Assembly: GCF_014640635.1 (NCBI RefSeq)
Contig: NZ_BMHI01000002.1
Span: 558,001-622,000 of the forward strand
From: Flexivirga endophytica
Lineage (GTDB): Bacteria; Actinomycetota; Actinomycetes; Actinomycetales; Dermatophilaceae
Length of the DNA: 64,000 bases
Direction: 5' to 3'
The notes below the pieces were generated by a model. That model ran no database searches. It was not told where the DNA came from and saw only the letters and a list, made by a program, of their open reading frames with translations. The position numbers and the translations under genes are program-made. Positions 9,329 through 18,812 of the stretch are shown piece after piece. The number at the start of each line of letters is the position of its first letter. The stretch's first letter is position 1.

Positions 9329-10246
9329 TCAGCGGTCGTCCTGCTTCAGGGCGGTGTCAACGGTCAGTGCGGCCGCAATCGCCAATGACCGCAACGGATC
9401 CGGCAGGTCGGGACGGATGTGCACGACGTAGTTGTCGGCAGTGGTGAACATCGTGGTGAGTAGACCTTCCCAGGTCTTGGTGATGCGACCGACCTCGACG
9501 CCGTCCGCGTCCAGCAGTGCGAAGTTCCAGGCGCGCCAGTTCTCCGCGTTGAGGGTGCCGACGTCCTTGCCGCCGACCTGCAGGCCGAAACGGATCTTGC
9601 CGAAGACGTTCTGCTGGACGAGTCGACCGATCTCGCCGCCACCGGGCTGCTCGACGATGATGGTCGACTTGAAGACCTTCCCCGGGCGGGTCAGCAGCAG
9701 CAGCGGCCTGCCGTGCGTGTCGCGGATCTCGAGGCGGTGGGTCAGGAACTGGTCGACGTTGCTGACGAAACGCAGCGCCTTCTTCGCGGCGCTCTGCCCG
9801 ACCTGGACCACGGCACCGATCTCGGCGCCATCCTGGCCGTAGACCATGTATTCATTGGTCAGCTCGATCAGCTTCCGCTTCTGACTGACCACGATGGTGG
9901 ACTCGGTGAAGACGTTGCGGTCGCCCGCCACCGTGTGCCCGACGGGTCCGTTGACGGCACCACCGAAACTCTGGTCGCCATACCCCTGGGTCAAATTGGA
10001 GTATTCGCCGCGCGCGGACTGCGGCTGGCCCTGTTGGGGCCCGTTCGGCTGCTGGGCCTGCTGCTGCGGGTAGCCGGCCTGCTGGCCCTGCTGCGGGTAG
10101 GTCGAGCCCGGCTGCTGGGGCGGTTGTTGCTGCTGCGGCGCAGGCATCGGCTGGTAGTGCTCGGTCCACTGCTGGCCATCCCACCAGCGCAGTCGGTTGG
10201 AGCCGGCGGGGTCCGGATGCCAAGCAGCGGGTGGGTTCGTCGTCAT
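9329..10246 (-). CDS. DUF2510 plus phospholipid-scramblase-related domain protein
   Basis: A 305-residue protein. Residues about 9-33 form a DUF2510 motif (WHPDPAGSNRLRWWDGQQW), a short Trp-rich element common in actinobacterial envelope proteins. Residues about 37-80 are a low-complexity Gln/Pro-rich linker. From about residue 105 onward the sequence resembles the scramblase/LURP-one-related fold, with IVVSQKRKLIELTNEY, LEIRDTHGRPLLLLTRP and VGRITKTWEGLL. ATG 10246 is preferred over 10255 because AGGA sits at a better distance. Role unknown; a membrane- or lipid-associated function is a guess from the family. Confidence 0.8.
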   Translation of the reverse strand: MTTNPPAAWHPDPAGSNRLRWWDGQQWTEHYQPMPAPQQQQPPQQPGSTYPQQGQQAGYPQQQAQQPNGPQQGQPQSARGEYSNLTQGYGDQSFGGAVNGPVGHTVAGDRNVFTESTIVVSQKRKLIELTNEYMVYGQDGAEIGAVVQVGQSAAKKALRFVSNVDQFLTHRLEIRDTHGRPLLLLTRPGKVFKSTIIVEQPGGGEIGRLVQQNVFGKIRFGLQVGGKDVGTLNAENWRAWNFALLDADGVEVGRITKTWEGLLTTMFTTADNYVVHIRPDLPDPLRSLAIAAALTVDTALKQDDR

Positions 10247-10362
10247 GGGGAACATCCTGTCATTGGTGCGATGGGTGACGAGGTCGGTTGGTCGGAGTTG
10301 CCCCCGCCGGCGATTGGAGGGCGACCCCGTTGTCCAGGTTCCATGCGCGACCGAACCGGCGG

Positions 10363-11796
10363 TCACTCGTCTCCCGCGCACCGGCGGGGCAACGAGGACG
10401 TGGCACGGGACAGGCTCGCCGAGTCGGCCGCCCTCCTGCCGGCTTCCCAGCCGCGCGGGTCGGGAGTGAACTGGGCCGGCTTGGAGACGAGCACCGGGAA
10501 CAGCTCGTCGACCTTGGCATCGACCTCGGCAGATCGCTCGGCGAGGACGCGAACCAGCGCCCGCGAGCGGCCGCCGCAAGCGCCCGGATCTGCGACGATC
10601 TCGTGCTCGTCGATCGCGGACTCCGTCTCGGCGTCGGTCGCCGCACGTAGGCGGTCGCCGATGCGCGCGGCATACGCGGTGAGGAACGACCGGCGGAAGC
10701 TGCGAGTGCGGGACCCGGACGAGCCGCCTCCCCGGCGCCCTTCGCCGACCATCGCGCGGGTGGCCTGCAACAGCAGCGAGGTGAAGATCGCCTCGACCGC
10801 CGCGAGGTCGGCCGTGTGTCCGACGACGGTCGCGAAGCCGAGGCCCGAGCTCCAGACCGTGCGGCATCGGTTGGCGTCGGCGACGGCGTGGAGCAGTCGC
10901 ACCTTCTCCTGCTCGTAGGGTCGCTCCACCCAGACGCGCGTCGGGGTCGCTGCGTCGGTGCGCCGCTCGTCCGATGCGGCGAGCATCGCGGCGTCGAGGC
11001 TGTGCCTGGTCATGAGGGACTGGGCCGCAGCGGTGAACGTGTCGGCCTCGGCTTCATAAGGAGTCGACTCGGCCTGGGCCAGCAGCCGGCGCACGCGCTC
11101 GAGCAGGCGTGGGTCGACGTCGGTGCGGTCGCGACCCGGCCGACGCGGCTGCGCGGTGCCCGGGAGGGGATCGAGGCGTTCGATCACCGGGAGCATCGAC
11201 AGCAGTGCCACGACCGCGAGTGCTTTACGCAGTGTGGGTTCGAAGCCGTCCGCGTCGGAGCGGGCGGTGAGCAGGTCCTGGTTGCTCGGCCACCAACGAC
11301 TGGCCTCGATGGTGCGCAGCTGCTGCGGCCATGACTCGGCGAGCGTCGTGGCGGCATACGTCGCGAGCTGGGTCGCCATGGCGTCGCCCGCGATCGCCTG
11401 GGCGGCACTGTCGAGCTCGCGGCCGACGAAGTTGTGCAGGTCGAGTGGGCGCCAGCCTCCCGACCAGGCGTCAGCGATGCGAGCCACGAGCACCTGGCTC
11501 AGCCGGCGCGTGACCGCCGCCTGCTGAGCAGGTGTGACACACCGGGCGATCAGCCGTCGTATTGAGATCTCCGCGCGCGGTTTGTTGAGCGCGGACAGCA
11601 TGACGATCGCGTCGGTCAGGTCGTGCGCGTTGTGCTCGCCCTCGGTCATCGGCGGCTCGCCGTCGCCGGTGTGTAGCAGTCCCGGATCGGGCCATGACCC
11701 GAAGACGCTGCCTCCGCTCTCGTGTGCCGATGACGTCCGACGCCGGCGGCGTTCCTTGGCCTTGGCGGCGCGGCGTTGTTGATTGTGCACTCCCAT
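10363..11796 (-). CDS. DUF2786 domain-containing protein
   Basis: A 477-residue protein with a basic N-terminus (QQRRAAKAKERRRRR). A DUF2786 segment lies at about residues 234-275, including LLAQAESTPYEAEADTFTAAAQ and LMTRHSLDAAM. The remainder is mostly helical. DUF2786 proteins occur in actinobacteria and phages and have no established biochemical role. The gene is separated by 116 bases from the scramblase-like gene downstream on the same strand. Nothing in the sequence shows an enzyme active site. Confidence 0.8.
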   Translation of the reverse strand: MGVHNQQRRAAKAKERRRRRTSSAHESGGSVFGSWPDPGLLHTGDGEPPMTEGEHNAHDLTDAIVMLSALNKPRAEISIRRLIARCVTPAQQAAVTRRLSQVLVARIADAWSGGWRPLDLHNFVGRELDSAAQAIAGDAMATQLATYAATTLAESWPQQLRTIEASRWWPSNQDLLTARSDADGFEPTLRKALAVVALLSMLPVIERLDPLPGTAQPRRPGRDRTDVDPRLLERVRRLLAQAESTPYEAEADTFTAAAQSLMTRHSLDAAMLAASDERRTDAATPTRVWVERPYEQEKVRLLHAVADANRCRTVWSSGLGFATVVGHTADLAAVEAIFTSLLLQATRAMVGEGRRGGGSSGSRTRSFRRSFLTAYAARIGDRLRAATDAETESAIDEHEIVADPGACGGRSRALVRVLAERSAEVDAKVDELFPVLVSKPAQFTPDPRGWEAGRRAADSASLSRATSSLPRRCAGDE

Positions 11797-11912
11797 TGCG
11801 TTCCCCCAAATACCGATCGCGTGTCCGACTGAAAATCAGCCTCGCACGAACCACCGACAGGGGCCCGACCACGGCGTATGTCGCCGCGGCCGGACCCGAT
11901 CGACACGGTGGG

Positions 11913-14117
11913 TCAGGCGTTGACAGGCACGGGCCGAGGCTCGGCGTCGACAGTGGCGCCCTCGCTGATCCCGAACCTGTTGTGCAGGCGGCGCAGCGCC
12001 GGCGGTGCGTACCAGGCACGGTCACCCAGCAATTTCATGACTGCCGGCACCAGGACGATCCGCACGATGGTCGCATCGATCAGGATCGCCAAACCCGTTG
12101 CAAGCCCGAACATCTGGATCAGACTGACGTTGCCGGTCGCGAAGGCGAAGAAGCTCACCGCGAGCAGCGCCGCGCACGAGGTGATGATCCGGCCCGTCTT
12201 GGACACACCGGTCACGACGGCGGCATCGGACGACGCTCCCGCGTCACGGGCCTCCTTGATGCGACCGAGCAGGAAGACCTCGTAGTCCATGCTCAACCCG
12301 AATGCGACGCAGGCGCTGAGCACCAGCATCGAGTAGTTGACCGGGGTCGGCGTGAAGCCGAACACCGACGCGAGATGACCGTCCTGGAACATCCAGACCA
12401 TGACGCCGAACGTGGCGCTCAACGTGACGACGTTGCTCAGGATCGCGCGGATCGGATGCACGATGCTGCCGGTGAAGAGGAACAACAGGATCATCGTGAT
12501 GACGACGATGATCAACGCTGCGAGCCAGAGGTTGTCCGTGATCGCGGCGGTGTTGTCGATCAGCACCGCGGTCGGGCCGGCGACGAGGACTTCACTGCCG
12601 GCCGGTGCGCGGATCGACCGGATCTGCTGCACCACGTCCTTCGCGGCTTCCGAGGCCGGATCCATCGTGATCGTGGCCGTCATGCGTTGCGCATCGGGCC
12701 GGCTAAACCGGTCGGAGCCCGGTGCCGCTGCGGCGGATCGTCCGGAGTCCCAGGAGCCGGTCGCGGTGTCGACCCGCGAGACGCCGTCGATCCGACTGAC
12801 CCGCTGGGCGAGCCCTTGGACGTCAGCAGGGGAGTCGGTGTCGGTGACGACGACGTCCACGGCCGACGACGCGTCGCTGCTGAAGCCGGTGCGGAGCGCG
12901 TCGCCGACCCGGTGTGCGGGCGCCGACGACGACAGGACCCGGTCGTCGGGGTTGCCGGAGGTGATGCCCACCAGCGGTGCGGCGATGACGCCGAGCACGA
13001 CGAGCGTCGGCACCAGGACCAGCAGCGGCCGACGCATGACGCCCTGGGTCAGCCGCCCCCAGCGCGATGGGCCGGCCGCCGCGCGTTCCTTGCCGATCCA
13101 CGGCACCTTGCCGGAGTTGACCTTGGCTCCGAGCAGGACCAGCGCGCACGGAAGTATGACGAGCGCCGCGAACGCGGCAACGGCGACCACGGCAATGCCG
13201 GCATACGCGAAGGACTTCAGGAAGTACGGCGGGAACACCAGCATCGCGGACAGTGCGGCCAGCACGGTGACCGCACTGAAGGCGATCGTGCGCCCGGCGG
13301 TGCCGAGCGTTGTCAGGACCGCATCACGTGGCGCTGCACCGGTTTTCAACTCTTCGCGGTAGCGGCTCACGAACAGCAGCGCGTAGTCGACGCCGAGGCC
13401 GAGCCCGAGCGCGGTGACCATGTTGATGGCGAAGATGCTGACGTCGGTGAACTGCGTGATCCCGTTGAGTATGGCGAACGAGCCGATGATCGAGACCAGC
13501 GCCACCAGCAGGGGCAGGAGTGCTGCGACGGCGGACCCGAAGACCAGCACCAGCAGGATCAGCACCAGCGGGATTGCGATGCTCTCGGCGAGTGCGACGT
13601 CCGCGGTGGTCTGGCGTCCGATGTCGGTGCCGTCCGGGCCGCCGACCAGCACCGACGTGACGCCGTCGCTGCTGTCGTTGTACTTGTCGAGGATGGTGTT
13701 GATCCGGTCGTCCCGGGTGGAGTCCGGGCCGTCGACCTGGGCGAGGATCAGCGCGTCCGTGCCGTCCCGGGAGTGCAGCGTCGGCGCGTGGGTGTCGAAG
13801 TATGACGTGACGTCCGTCAGTGACGGGTCGTCCGCGAGCTCGTGGGCGAGCTTCTTGCCGGACGCCGTCGCCGCGGGTGCGTCGACCGTGCCGGTCTTCG
13901 CGTGCACGAGGAAGACCAGGTCCGGGCTCCCGCCGAACTCCTGATCCACGAGTGCGGTGGCGCGGGCCGAGTCGGACGCCGGGTTGGCGTAACCCTGCGT
14001 CCCGAGGTTGGCGAAGACGCTGAGCCCGAAGACTGCGGCGGCGATCGTCGCCAGCGCGGACAGGATCAGCACAACGCGTGCGGAGTCGACCAGTCGGCGA
14101 CCGAAGGAAGTGTTCAT
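11913..14117 (-). CDS. MMPL family RND-type transporter
   Basis: A 734-residue membrane transporter of the MMPL family. There is one N-terminal membrane segment (VVLILSALATIAAAVFGLSV), a first extracytoplasmic domain and a block of about five membrane segments around residues 180-360. A second extracytoplasmic domain and a final membrane block follow. The conserved GxxxDY elements of MMPL proton relays are seen as LGVDYALLFVSRYREEL and LSMDYEVFLLGRIKE. The start at 14117 has GGGAGAG upstream. It is divergent from a TetR regulator across a 123-base spacer with repeated half-sites, so TetR-controlled export of a lipid or toxic compound is likely. Confidence 0.92.
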   Translation of the reverse strand: MNTSFGRRLVDSARVVLILSALATIAAAVFGLSVFANLGTQGYANPASDSARATALVDQEFGGSPDLVFLVHAKTGTVDAPAATASGKKLAHELADDPSLTDVTSYFDTHAPTLHSRDGTDALILAQVDGPDSTRDDRINTILDKYNDSSDGVTSVLVGGPDGTDIGRQTTADVALAESIAIPLVLILLVLVFGSAVAALLPLLVALVSIIGSFAILNGITQFTDVSIFAINMVTALGLGLGVDYALLFVSRYREELKTGAAPRDAVLTTLGTAGRTIAFSAVTVLAALSAMLVFPPYFLKSFAYAGIAVVAVAAFAALVILPCALVLLGAKVNSGKVPWIGKERAAAGPSRWGRLTQGVMRRPLLVLVPTLVVLGVIAAPLVGITSGNPDDRVLSSSAPAHRVGDALRTGFSSDASSAVDVVVTDTDSPADVQGLAQRVSRIDGVSRVDTATGSWDSGRSAAAAPGSDRFSRPDAQRMTATITMDPASEAAKDVVQQIRSIRAPAGSEVLVAGPTAVLIDNTAAITDNLWLAALIIVVITMILLFLFTGSIVHPIRAILSNVVTLSATFGVMVWMFQDGHLASVFGFTPTPVNYSMLVLSACVAFGLSMDYEVFLLGRIKEARDAGASSDAAVVTGVSKTGRIITSCAALLAVSFFAFATGNVSLIQMFGLATGLAILIDATIVRIVLVPAVMKLLGDRAWYAPPALRRLHNRFGISEGATVDAEPRPVPVNA

Positions 14118-14136
14118 GAGGGGCTCTCCCGTAGAG

Positions 14137-14186
14137 TTACGCATGTAAGGTAACAACTGTTCTAGCACATCATCTAACGCGCGTAA
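14137..14186. promoter_or_regulatory. Candidate TetR operator sites between MMPL exporter and TetR gene
   Basis: The spacer holds TTACGCATGTAA at 14137-14148 and TAACGCGCGTAA at 14175-14186, both built from TTAC/GTAA-like half-sites around a GC core. A further half-site, GCGTAA, is at 14211-14216. Two similar near-palindromes between divergent exporter and TetR genes are what autoregulated TetR operators look like. Binding is an inference. Confidence 0.5.
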
Positions 14187-14240
14187 ACATACGAAGCGAA
14201 GATTTCATCTGCGTAAGCTTCCCGCTGTAAGGTGACGGCC

Positions 14241-14897
14241 ATGAACGCACCGGCTGAGAAGACGACGTCCGCGCGCGGGCGCAGGCGCAATCCGCGCGGC
14301 GAAGGGGGCCGGTTGCGTGACGAGATCGTCCGGGCGGCGACCGAGTTGCTGGACGAGTCCGGCGACGAGCGCACCATCACGCTGCGGTCCGTCGCCCGCC
14401 GTGTCGGCATCGCCGCGCCGTCGATCTACCCGCACTTCGCCGATCAGCCGGCGATCATGTTCGCCGTCGTGGCGCAGGAGTTCGGCCGCCTGAAAGAAGC
14501 GCTGCTGGCCGCGGTCGCCGCGGCCGGGGACGCACCGCGTGACCGCCTGCTGGCGATCTGTCATGCGTACCTGGATTACGCGCAGGAATACCCGGGTCGC
14601 TACCGCACCATGTTCGGCGGCCTCTGGGTGCCGGACCTGGAGGCCGTTTCGTTGACGCACGACGAGATGCTCACCCTGGGCGCCGGCACCATGCAGGTCC
14701 TCATCGACGCGATGAGCGACTGCGTCGCGTCGGGAGACGTCGCCAGCACGGACCCTGTTGCGGATTCAGCCGCGGTCTGGGTCGGCATACACGGGCTCGC
14801 TCACCTGCGCGTCGCGACCCCGAACTACCCGTTCCCGGCCGACATCGTCGAGCGGGTCTTCGACTCGCTGGCAAAGCTGAAGCCGGTGGACGGCTGA
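14241..14897 (+). CDS. TetR family transcriptional regulator
   Basis: A 218-residue TetR regulator. The N-terminal helix-turn-helix is at about residues 22-68: LRDEIVRAATELL, then LRSVARRVGIAAPSIYPHF. The C-terminal ligand domain has the TetR_C_13-like pattern with AYLDYAQEYPGRYRTMFGG. ATG 14241 is preferred because AAGGTGA sits five bases upstream; an in-frame GTG at 14232 is inside that site. Divergent from the MMPL exporter, which it probably represses. It converges with the AsnC-type gene only six bases beyond its stop. Confidence 0.9.
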   Translation: MNAPAEKTTSARGRRRNPRGEGGRLRDEIVRAATELLDESGDERTITLRSVARRVGIAAPSIYPHFADQPAIMFAVVAQEFGRLKEALLAAVAAAGDAPRDRLLAICHAYLDYAQEYPGRYRTMFGGLWVPDLEAVSLTHDEMLTLGAGTMQVLIDAMSDCVASGDVASTDPVADSAAVWVGIHGLAHLRVATPNYPFPADIVERVFDSLAKLKPVDG

Positions 14898-14903
14898 CCG
14901 ACG

Positions 14904-15932
14904 TCAGCGCGCGAAGTCGGTGACCGCCGGCGGATGCCGCGCAGGTCCCTGACTGGTGGTGTCCGGATTGAGCAGCCACCCGACGCGTTTCGTCGCACGC
15001 AGGATGATGGTGTTGCGCAGTAGCTCGATCCCCGGAATCCGTTGTGTCAGAGCAAGTTCCACGTCCATCACCTCGGCGACGGAACGTAGCCACATGATGA
15101 TCACGAAGTTGGCTTCGCCGGTGGTCGATGCAGCGAGCCGCACCTGTGGCATCGCGGCAAGGGCTCGTGCCGCGCTGTCGTGCGCATCCGCAGGCACGCG
15201 CGCAGACCATTGACAGCTGATGGGGAATCCGCTGTAGCGCTGAGCGATCTCGCACCGGAACGACAAGACATTGGCCGTGATCACCTTGTTGAGCTGACGC
15301 TGCACCGTCGCCGGGGTGCGGTGCAGTTTCCGCGCCATCTCGGCGGCCGTCACCCTTCCGTTCGTCGCGAGCTGCGGGAGCAGGGCGAGGTGGCTCGGTG
15401 GTAGGTGGGACGCGGGTCCGCCGGTCGGGTGCGCCAGGAGTTGGACCTGTGCCCGTTGATCGGCGTTGAGCACCCCCAGGCGCCACGCGTAACCGCCCTG
15501 ATGCAGCCGGGTGGACATGGCCGCGCGGTAGCCGAGCACGCCTGGGAGTGCCGTGAGTTGCTCGATGACGATCTCGCTCAACTCTTGGAACGACGCGGTC
15601 AACACCGTCAGCAACAGGGTGCGGTCGCTCGCGGAGTGCTCCACCGTCGCAATCTGCGGCACCTCGGTCAGGGCAGCCGAGATCGCCTCCCGACGGCGCA
15701 TGTCGCAGTCCACCTCGAGGAAGGAGAGCGACATCTCCTGCGGGTCCCCGACGAGGTGCCCGGTGATCCACGCGATCCCGGCGGTGTTGAGCCGCTCCCA
15801 CCTGCTGGCCAGCGAGGTCGGGTGTGCGTCCAGCACGTGCGCCAGATCGGACCAGCGGGCGCGAGGTGCGATCTGGAGTGCGTTGATCAGCGCGAGATCT
15901 TCCTCGCTGGGAAGATCATGATCACTCGCCAT
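14904..15932 (-). CDS. Lrp/AsnC family regulator with duplicated domains
   Basis: About 342 residues, roughly twice the length of a standard Lrp/AsnC protein. There are two helix-turn-helix units, one at the N-terminus (LALINALQIAPRARWSDLAHVL) and one near residue 180 (VTAAEMARKLHRTPATVQRQL). Each is followed by a RAM-like effector domain. This two-unit layout is common in actinobacteria. Start is uncertain: ATG 15932 (MASDHD) or 15950 (MLQSRG), neither with a convincing ribosome-binding site. It is divergent from the M20 amidohydrolase and MFS genes and is the likely regulator of them. Confidence 0.87.
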   Translation of the reverse strand: MASDHDLPSEEDLALINALQIAPRARWSDLAHVLDAHPTSLASRWERLNTAGIAWITGHLVGDPQEMSLSFLEVDCDMRRREAISAALTEVPQIATVEHSASDRTLLLTVLTASFQELSEIVIEQLTALPGVLGYRAAMSTRLHQGGYAWRLGVLNADQRAQVQLLAHPTGGPASHLPPSHLALLPQLATNGRVTAAEMARKLHRTPATVQRQLNKVITANVLSFRCEIAQRYSGFPISCQWSARVPADAHDSAARALAAMPQVRLAASTTGEANFVIIMWLRSVAEVMDVELALTQRIPGIELLRNTIILRATKRVGWLLNPDTTSQGPARHPPAVTDFAR

Positions 15933-16060
15933 ACCACGGGATTGAAGCATGAAAACTGGATGCAGGCCGAGGCTACTGACCGGTTTCAGGGATTTGAGCG
16001 TCTGTGATGCGGGTCACCTCAGAATCGACATCGCCCGTTCGCAACCGATGAGGAGATCCG

Positions 16061-17311
16061 ATGCCACTGCAGCCCCACGACCTGAGCGTCGAGCTGATCC
16101 GTTTCCGGCATGCCCTCCACCAGGAGCCGGAGATCGGACTGGAACTACCCCGCACGCAGGAGAAGGTGCTGCGCGAGCTCGACGCGTTGCCACTGGAGAT
16201 CAGCACCGGCCGGGAGACGACCTCGGTGACGGCGGTGTTGCGCGGGCGTGGTGGGGCACCTGGTGCCGAGCGCCCCGCCGTGTTGCTGCGCGCCGACATG
16301 GATGCGCTTCCGGTCCAGGAGCAGACCGGGGTCGACTTCACCTCACGGGTCGATGGGGCGATGCACGCGTGCGGCCACGACCTGCACACGTCCATGCTGA
16401 CCGGTGCAGCGCGGCTGCTCGCCGACCGCGTCGACCAGTTGCCCGGCGATGTCGTGTTGATGTTCCAACCCGGCGAGGAAGGGTGCGACGGAGCATCGGT
16501 CATGTTGCGCGAGGGCGTCCTCGAGGCCGCCGGTCGCACGGTCGATGCGGCATACGCGATGCACGTGTTCTCCGGTATGGCGCCGCACGGTCAACTGCTC
16601 ACCAAGCCCGGCGTCATGATGAGTGCCTCCGACGGACTGGAGGTCGTTGTCCACGGCGCCGGAGGGCACGGCTCTGCACCGCACCACGCCAAGGACCCGG
16701 TCACCACGGCGGCGGAGATGGTCACCGCACTGCAGGTCATGGTCACGCGGCAACTGGACATGTTCGACCCGGCGGTGCTCACAGTCGGCGTGCTGCAAGC
16801 CGGCACCAAGCGCAACGTCATACCCGACAGCGCCCGCTTCGAGGCGACCGTGCGTACCTTCTCCGAGGAGAACCGCGCGCAACTGCAGCGGTCCATTCCT
16901 CGCCTGTTGCAAGGTATTGCGTCGGCCCACGGGCTCGAGGTCGAGGTCGCGTACCGCACCGAATACCCGCGCACGGTCACGGATCTCAGCGAGACCGAAC
17001 GCGCCGAGCAGGTGATTCGCGGGCTGCTCGGCGAGGAGCGGATGACTCGCCTGGCGACACCTGTCTCGGGGTCGGAAGACTTCTCGCACGTGCTCGATCG
17101 TGTCCCTGGCACGTTCATCGGTCTCGGTGCCGTCACCCCTGGCGCCGATCCGAAGGCTGCTGCGTTCAACCACTCCCCGCAAGCGATCTTCGACGACGGC
17201 GTGCTCGCCGACGGTGCCGCACTGTATGCCGAGCTCGCCACCACTCGCCTCGCCTCGCTCGCGGCCGAGTCCACGACACCTCGCACTGCCGACGCGGTCG
17301 CGACCGCGTAA
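16061..17311 (+). CDS. M20 family amidohydrolase (aminoacylase/IAA-amino acid hydrolase type)
   Basis: A 416-residue metal-dependent amidohydrolase of peptidase family M20D. Metal-site elements are present: RADMDALP at 77-84, Cys104 and His106 in HACGHDLH, the Glu139-Glu140 pair in PGEEG, and a C-terminal His in FNHSP. The dimerisation domain insertion follows GLEVVVHGAGGHGS. Family members cleave N-acyl amino acids, hippurate or amino-acid conjugates. The following MFS gene, 34 bases downstream, probably transports its substrate or product. Confidence 0.9.
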   Translation: MPLQPHDLSVELIRFRHALHQEPEIGLELPRTQEKVLRELDALPLEISTGRETTSVTAVLRGRGGAPGAERPAVLLRADMDALPVQEQTGVDFTSRVDGAMHACGHDLHTSMLTGAARLLADRVDQLPGDVVLMFQPGEEGCDGASVMLREGVLEAAGRTVDAAYAMHVFSGMAPHGQLLTKPGVMMSASDGLEVVVHGAGGHGSAPHHAKDPVTTAAEMVTALQVMVTRQLDMFDPAVLTVGVLQAGTKRNVIPDSARFEATVRTFSEENRAQLQRSIPRLLQGIASAHGLEVEVAYRTEYPRTVTDLSETERAEQVIRGLLGEERMTRLATPVSGSEDFSHVLDRVPGTFIGLGAVTPGADPKAAAFNHSPQAIFDDGVLADGAALYAELATTRLASLAAESTTPRTADAVATA

Positions 17312-17345
17312 TCCCTTCTCCGAGCTGACAAGTCAGGAAAGCGTC

Positions 17346-18794
17346 ATGACTCAAGCACTTGATGCACCGACCTCGAAACCACGTCCTGTGACCCGGCAGC
17401 CACTGGCGGTCTTCCTCGGACCGCTGGTGTTGGTCGAGCTCTTCAGTGGTGTCCTGCAGATCTACTTCTCGCCTGTGTACGCCTCGCTGGCAGAGAAATT
17501 CGGTGTCGGCATCGGCACCCTCTCCTGGTCGTTGACCGGCTTCACGCTCGCCAGCGCGATCTCGACGCCCGTCTTCTGCAAGCTCGGTGACGTCTACGGG
17601 CATCGGAAGATACTGCGGATCCAAGTCGCTGTCGTTGCAACGGGATCGGTGCTGATCGCGGTGGCTCCGAGTTTCTCGGTGCTGGTGATGGGCCGTGTGC
17701 TGCAGGGCATGTTCCCGGCATACCTGCCGTTGATGTTCGGCCTGGTGCGTGATCGATACGGCGACGACGACACGAAACGTGCGATCAGTTACCTGACCTC
17801 GATCCTGATCTTCGGTGTCGTATTCGGTTTGGTGGCAGTCGGATTCATCACTCGCTACACCGACGGGCCGACGTGGGCCCTGTGGCTCCCGGCGGTCGGC
17901 ACCATCGTCGCACTCGCGGGCCTGTTGCTGGTGCGTGGCGAGAAGGTCGAACGTCGCACCGACCTGCGTGTCGACTGGGTGGGTGCGCTCATGCTGGGCG
18001 CCGGATTCGCGTTCCTGCTGCTCGGGATCTCCGAGGGCTCGGACTGGGGATGGACATCGGGCAGAGTGCTCGGCAGTCTCGTGCTCGGTATCGCCATACT
18101 CATCGCCTGGACGATGGTGGAATTGCGCATCGACCAGCCGCTGGCCGATCTGCGCTGGCTCTTCAAGCCGCACTTCGTGCCGATCTACATAGTCGGATTC
18201 TGCACGTACCTGGCGGTTCTCGGTGGTCAGGTCGTCGGGTCGACCTTCATGGCTGCGCCGAGCAAGGTTCTCGGCTACGGCCTGAGCCTGTCGCCGTTCG
18301 GGATCAGCATCTGGCTCGCGGTCACCTTCTTTGCGATGTTCCTCGGAGTCCTGTCGACGGCCTGGCTGGGCAACCGGATCGGCTTCCGGACCGTGATGAT
18401 GATCGGCGCCGTGATGGCGGCCGTCGGCTACCTGGGTCTGGTCTTCTGGCACAACAGCTTGGGCGTCGTCGTCGTGCTCACCGCGATCGCTGTCGGTGGA
18501 ATGGGCTTCATCGAGAGCTCGACCCGCACACTGGTCGTCGGCGGTCTGCGTGAGTGGGAAGTCTCGATGGGGGAGGGCATCTACGAGTTGTCGATCAGCC
18601 TCGGTCCGGCGGTCGGCTCGGCAGTGTTGGGCGCCATACTCTCGGCGAACGCTTCCAAGGTCCACGGGCTGGCGACCGAGCACGGCTACCGGATGAGCTG
18701 GCTGGTGATGGGCGGATCCTGTGCCATTGCAGCGGTGGTCGCGATCGGCTTCGTGATCAGTGGTCGTGCCAAGAAGGCCCCGACGGCTGGCTGA
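17346..18794 (+). CDS. MFS transporter, DHA2-like (about 14 membrane segments)
   Basis: A 482-residue major facilitator protein. The loop after membrane segment 2 reads LGDVYGHRKILR, the standard MFS motif A, and many further hydrophobic segments follow, more than twelve in total. ATG 17346 has AGGAAAG upstream; the frame is open further upstream but overlaps the amidohydrolase. It probably forms an operon with the M20 amidohydrolase under the divergent AsnC-type regulator. Whether it imports a conjugate or exports the released product cannot be told. Confidence 0.88.
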   Translation: MTQALDAPTSKPRPVTRQPLAVFLGPLVLVELFSGVLQIYFSPVYASLAEKFGVGIGTLSWSLTGFTLASAISTPVFCKLGDVYGHRKILRIQVAVVATGSVLIAVAPSFSVLVMGRVLQGMFPAYLPLMFGLVRDRYGDDDTKRAISYLTSILIFGVVFGLVAVGFITRYTDGPTWALWLPAVGTIVALAGLLLVRGEKVERRTDLRVDWVGALMLGAGFAFLLLGISEGSDWGWTSGRVLGSLVLGIAILIAWTMVELRIDQPLADLRWLFKPHFVPIYIVGFCTYLAVLGGQVVGSTFMAAPSKVLGYGLSLSPFGISIWLAVTFFAMFLGVLSTAWLGNRIGFRTVMMIGAVMAAVGYLGLVFWHNSLGVVVVLTAIAVGGMGFIESSTRTLVVGGLREWEVSMGEGIYELSISLGPAVGSAVLGAILSANASKVHGLATEHGYRMSWLVMGGSCAIAAVVAIGFVISGRAKKAPTAG

Positions 18795-18812
18795 AGGTGA
18801 CTCCGGACCGGC

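Noticed and set aside
11694-13805. A 703-codon open frame opposite the MMPL gene
   Set aside because: Its product is low-complexity Asp/Arg/His-rich and the other strand encodes a complete MMPL transporter.
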